DNA of 7,053 bases, taken from Deltaproteobacteria bacterium (GTDB lineage: Bacteria; Desulfobacterota; DSM-4660; Desulfatiglandales; HGW-15). How positions within the stretch are numbered: position 1 is the first letter of the stretch; every line of letters starts with the position of its first letter. Below are positions 6,087 to 7,053 of this stretch, piece after piece. The DNA is taken from the NCBI GenBank assembly GCA_020342025.1, contig CP070840.1, positions 67,624 through 74,676 of the forward strand, read 5' to 3'. The position numbers and the translations under genes were made by a program. The notes beneath the pieces were generated by a model. That model saw only the letters and a program-made list of their open reading frames with translations, did not search any database and was not told the DNA's origin.

Positions 6087-6476
6087 CTATACATTCACCT
6101 TGAATCCCAGATCCACCTCGCTCGCCGGAATTCCACCACGGATCCCCCAATTTTCCATGGGCGGCTCGTATAATACGATAAACACGTCCATGGGATCGGT
6201 GCCCAGCTCAGCAAGGTTTTTTACGAGACTTTGATAGAGGTGTCGCTTTGCCTCGATGGATCGACCCGGGAACATGATGATTTCGACGAGCGTGTATTTG
6301 GCCGTTTTACCGGGCGGAATGATGAGATCCTCATACACATATTCCGTGATTCTCTGGTTACGATCATTCTCCGGAATGTTGAGGGCCTCTATCATGGAAG
6401 CATGGACTGCATCCAACAAGGCCTTCTTCTCGTCTGCCGTACGGCCTTTCCGAATACTGATTCTTGCGAGCGGCAT
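6087..6476 (-). CDS. Tautomerase-superfamily protein, malonate semialdehyde decarboxylase-like
   Basis: This 129-aa protein begins MPLARISIRKGRT, so cleavage of Met gives the N-terminal catalytic proline that defines the tautomerase superfamily. The length and pattern fit the Tautomerase_2 / malonate semialdehyde decarboxylase (MSAD) group rather than the ~62-aa 4-oxalocrotonate tautomerases. Counting from Pro1, Asp37 in NDRNQ sits at the position of the MSAD aspartate that helps activate water, and an arginine in PGRS (Arg71) lies where MSAD has its carboxylate-binding arginines; only one of the two is obvious. ENWGIRGG near the C-terminus resembles the EDWSFGDG of MSAD. GGAGG with a 6-nt spacer precedes the ATG. 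The true substrate is unknown: decarboxylation of a 3-oxo acid, hydration of an unsaturated acid or keto-enol tautomerisation are all possible. It lies upstream of acyl-CoA dehydrogenase genes on the same strand. Confidence 0.85.
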   Translation of the reverse strand: MPLARISIRKGRTADEKKALLDAVHASMIEALNIPENDRNQRITEYVYEDLIIPPGKTAKYTLVEIIMFPGRSIEAKRHLYQSLVKNLAELGTDPMDVFIVLYEPPMENWGIRGGIPASEVDLGFKVNV

Positions 6477-6558
6477 GGGACACCTCCAATGAAAACCTTA
6501 CCCTTTCCGCGTCCGAACGCGATCAGGCCTTATTCTTTTAACAAATAACAATTAACAA

Positions 6559-6586
6559 CCCCTTGAGCCTTTTCGCTCAATAAGGG
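6559..6586 (-). terminator. Terminator-like hairpin after the short-chain dehydrogenase gene
   Basis: TTGAGC (6563-6568) and GCTCAA (6575-6580) form a 6-bp stem with a 6-nt loop, and flanking CCC/GGG (6559-6562 / 6584-6586) can extend it across a 3-nt bulge. Read on the - strand it starts a few bases after the TAA of the dehydrogenase gene and is followed by the T-rich TTGTTAATTGTTATTTGTT. This fits a Rho-independent terminator, though the T-run is interrupted. It suggests that the tautomerase and following genes may be transcribed separately. Confidence 0.5.
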
Positions 6587-6588
6587 CC

Positions 6589-7053
6589 TTACTTCCTGCC
6601 AAAGCCCATGCGCAGTCCCCCATCCAACCGAATATGCTCACCGTTCAGATAGGGATTCTGGACAATATGGCAGACCAGGGAGGCAAATTCTTCGGGTCTG
6701 CCCAAGCGGGGAGGAAAGGGGACCTGTTTACTCAGCCGCTCTCTCACCTCTTCCGGGAGCGCACCCAGCAAAGGCGTGTCAAAGATCCCCGGAAGGATGG
6801 TCATAATCCGAATCCCATCATGGGCAAATTCCCTGGCCAGGGTTAGGGTCATGGAAACAAGGCCCCCTTTTGAGGAGGAGTAAGCAGACTGACCCACCTG
6901 ACCGTCATAGGCGGCAATGGAAGAGGTATTGATATAAACCCCCCTCTCCCCCTCTTGGTTTGGCCTGTTTTCCATCAGCGTTGGGGCTGTGGCTCGAATC
7001 ACATTAAAGGTCCCCACCAGGTTGACCTGAATGATGCGATTGAACCTCTCCAC
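6589..7053 (-). CDS. Short-chain dehydrogenase, 3-hydroxyacyl-CoA dehydrogenase type 2-like, C-terminal part (5' end outside window)
   Basis: The fragment is the C-terminal ~155 residues of an NAD(P)-dependent short-chain dehydrogenase/reductase; the full family length is ~255 aa and the Rossmann TGxxxGxG motif lies beyond the right edge. The catalytic set is visible in fragment numbering: Asn11 in [12 protein letters not shown], Ser45 in INTSSIAA, Tyr58 and Lys62 in YSSSK. The pattern [14 protein letters not shown], the PGIFDTPLL segment, [18 protein letters not shown] and the end [13 protein letters not shown] closely resemble HSD17B10-type 3-hydroxyacyl-CoA dehydrogenases, which oxidise (S)-3-hydroxyacyl-CoA, often short or branched. 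A different hydroxyacyl substrate cannot be excluded. The frame runs through the last base, so the GTG at 7053 is not taken as the start. A terminator-like hairpin follows the stop codon. Confidence 0.92.
   Translation of the reverse strand: MERFNRIIQVNLVGTFNVIRATAPTLMENRPNQEGERGVYINTSSIAAYDGQVGQSAYSSSKGGLVSMTLTLAREFAHDGIRIMTILPGIFDTPLLGALPEEVRERLSKQVPFPPRLGRPEEFASLVCHIVQNPYLNGEHIRLDGGLRMGFGRK

Noticed and set aside
5968..6150. 60-aa - strand frame across the gap and the tautomerase end
   Set aside because: It overlaps the tautomerase 3' end in another frame, has a low-complexity composition and no recognisable pattern.

Overview
The window looks like a lipid or aromatic acyl-CoA catabolism neighbourhood of a strictly or facultatively anaerobic proteobacterium, most likely a Desulfobacterota (former Deltaproteobacteria) sulfate reducer or syntroph. 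This placement is an inference. It rests on the density of acyl-CoA genes, moderate-to-high GC codon use, strong GGAGG-type ribosome binding sites, and an intergenic palindromic repeat of the common GTCATTCCGG / CCGGAATCCAG type. No rRNA, tRNA, CRISPR array, transposase or phage gene was found.

Layout. On the + strand, the 3' part of an AMP-forming acyl-CoA ligase (cut by the left window edge) is followed by a 188-bp quasi-palindromic, MITE-like repeat, then a MaoC-type hot-dog dehydratase. A possible 26-codon ORF follows at the end of this strand's block. From about 1836 to the right edge all genes lie on the - strand. In transcription order these are: a short-chain dehydrogenase resembling 3-hydroxyacyl-CoA dehydrogenase type 2 (cut by the right edge) with a terminator-like hairpin after it; a malonate-semialdehyde-decarboxylase-like tautomerase; a 393-aa acyl-CoA dehydrogenase with glutaryl-CoA-dehydrogenase-like features; a 594-aa FadE-type acyl-CoA dehydrogenase; a PaaI-type thioesterase; and a 108-aa protein of unknown function with a CCGAGGC cysteine cluster. 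The two blocks converge at about 1747-1835.

Together the genes cover most steps of beta-oxidation: CoA activation, alpha-beta dehydrogenation (two enzymes), hydration, hydroxyacyl oxidation and CoA recycling by a thioesterase. Thiolase and electron-transfer flavoprotein are not in the window. The least explained items are the cysteine-cluster protein, the tautomerase in this setting, the MITE-like repeat, an 8-bp inverted repeat over the ribosome binding site of the 393-aa dehydrogenase gene, and coding-like sequence with an in-frame TAG between the 594-aa dehydrogenase and thioesterase genes. Nothing here amounts to a clearly new multi-gene system.
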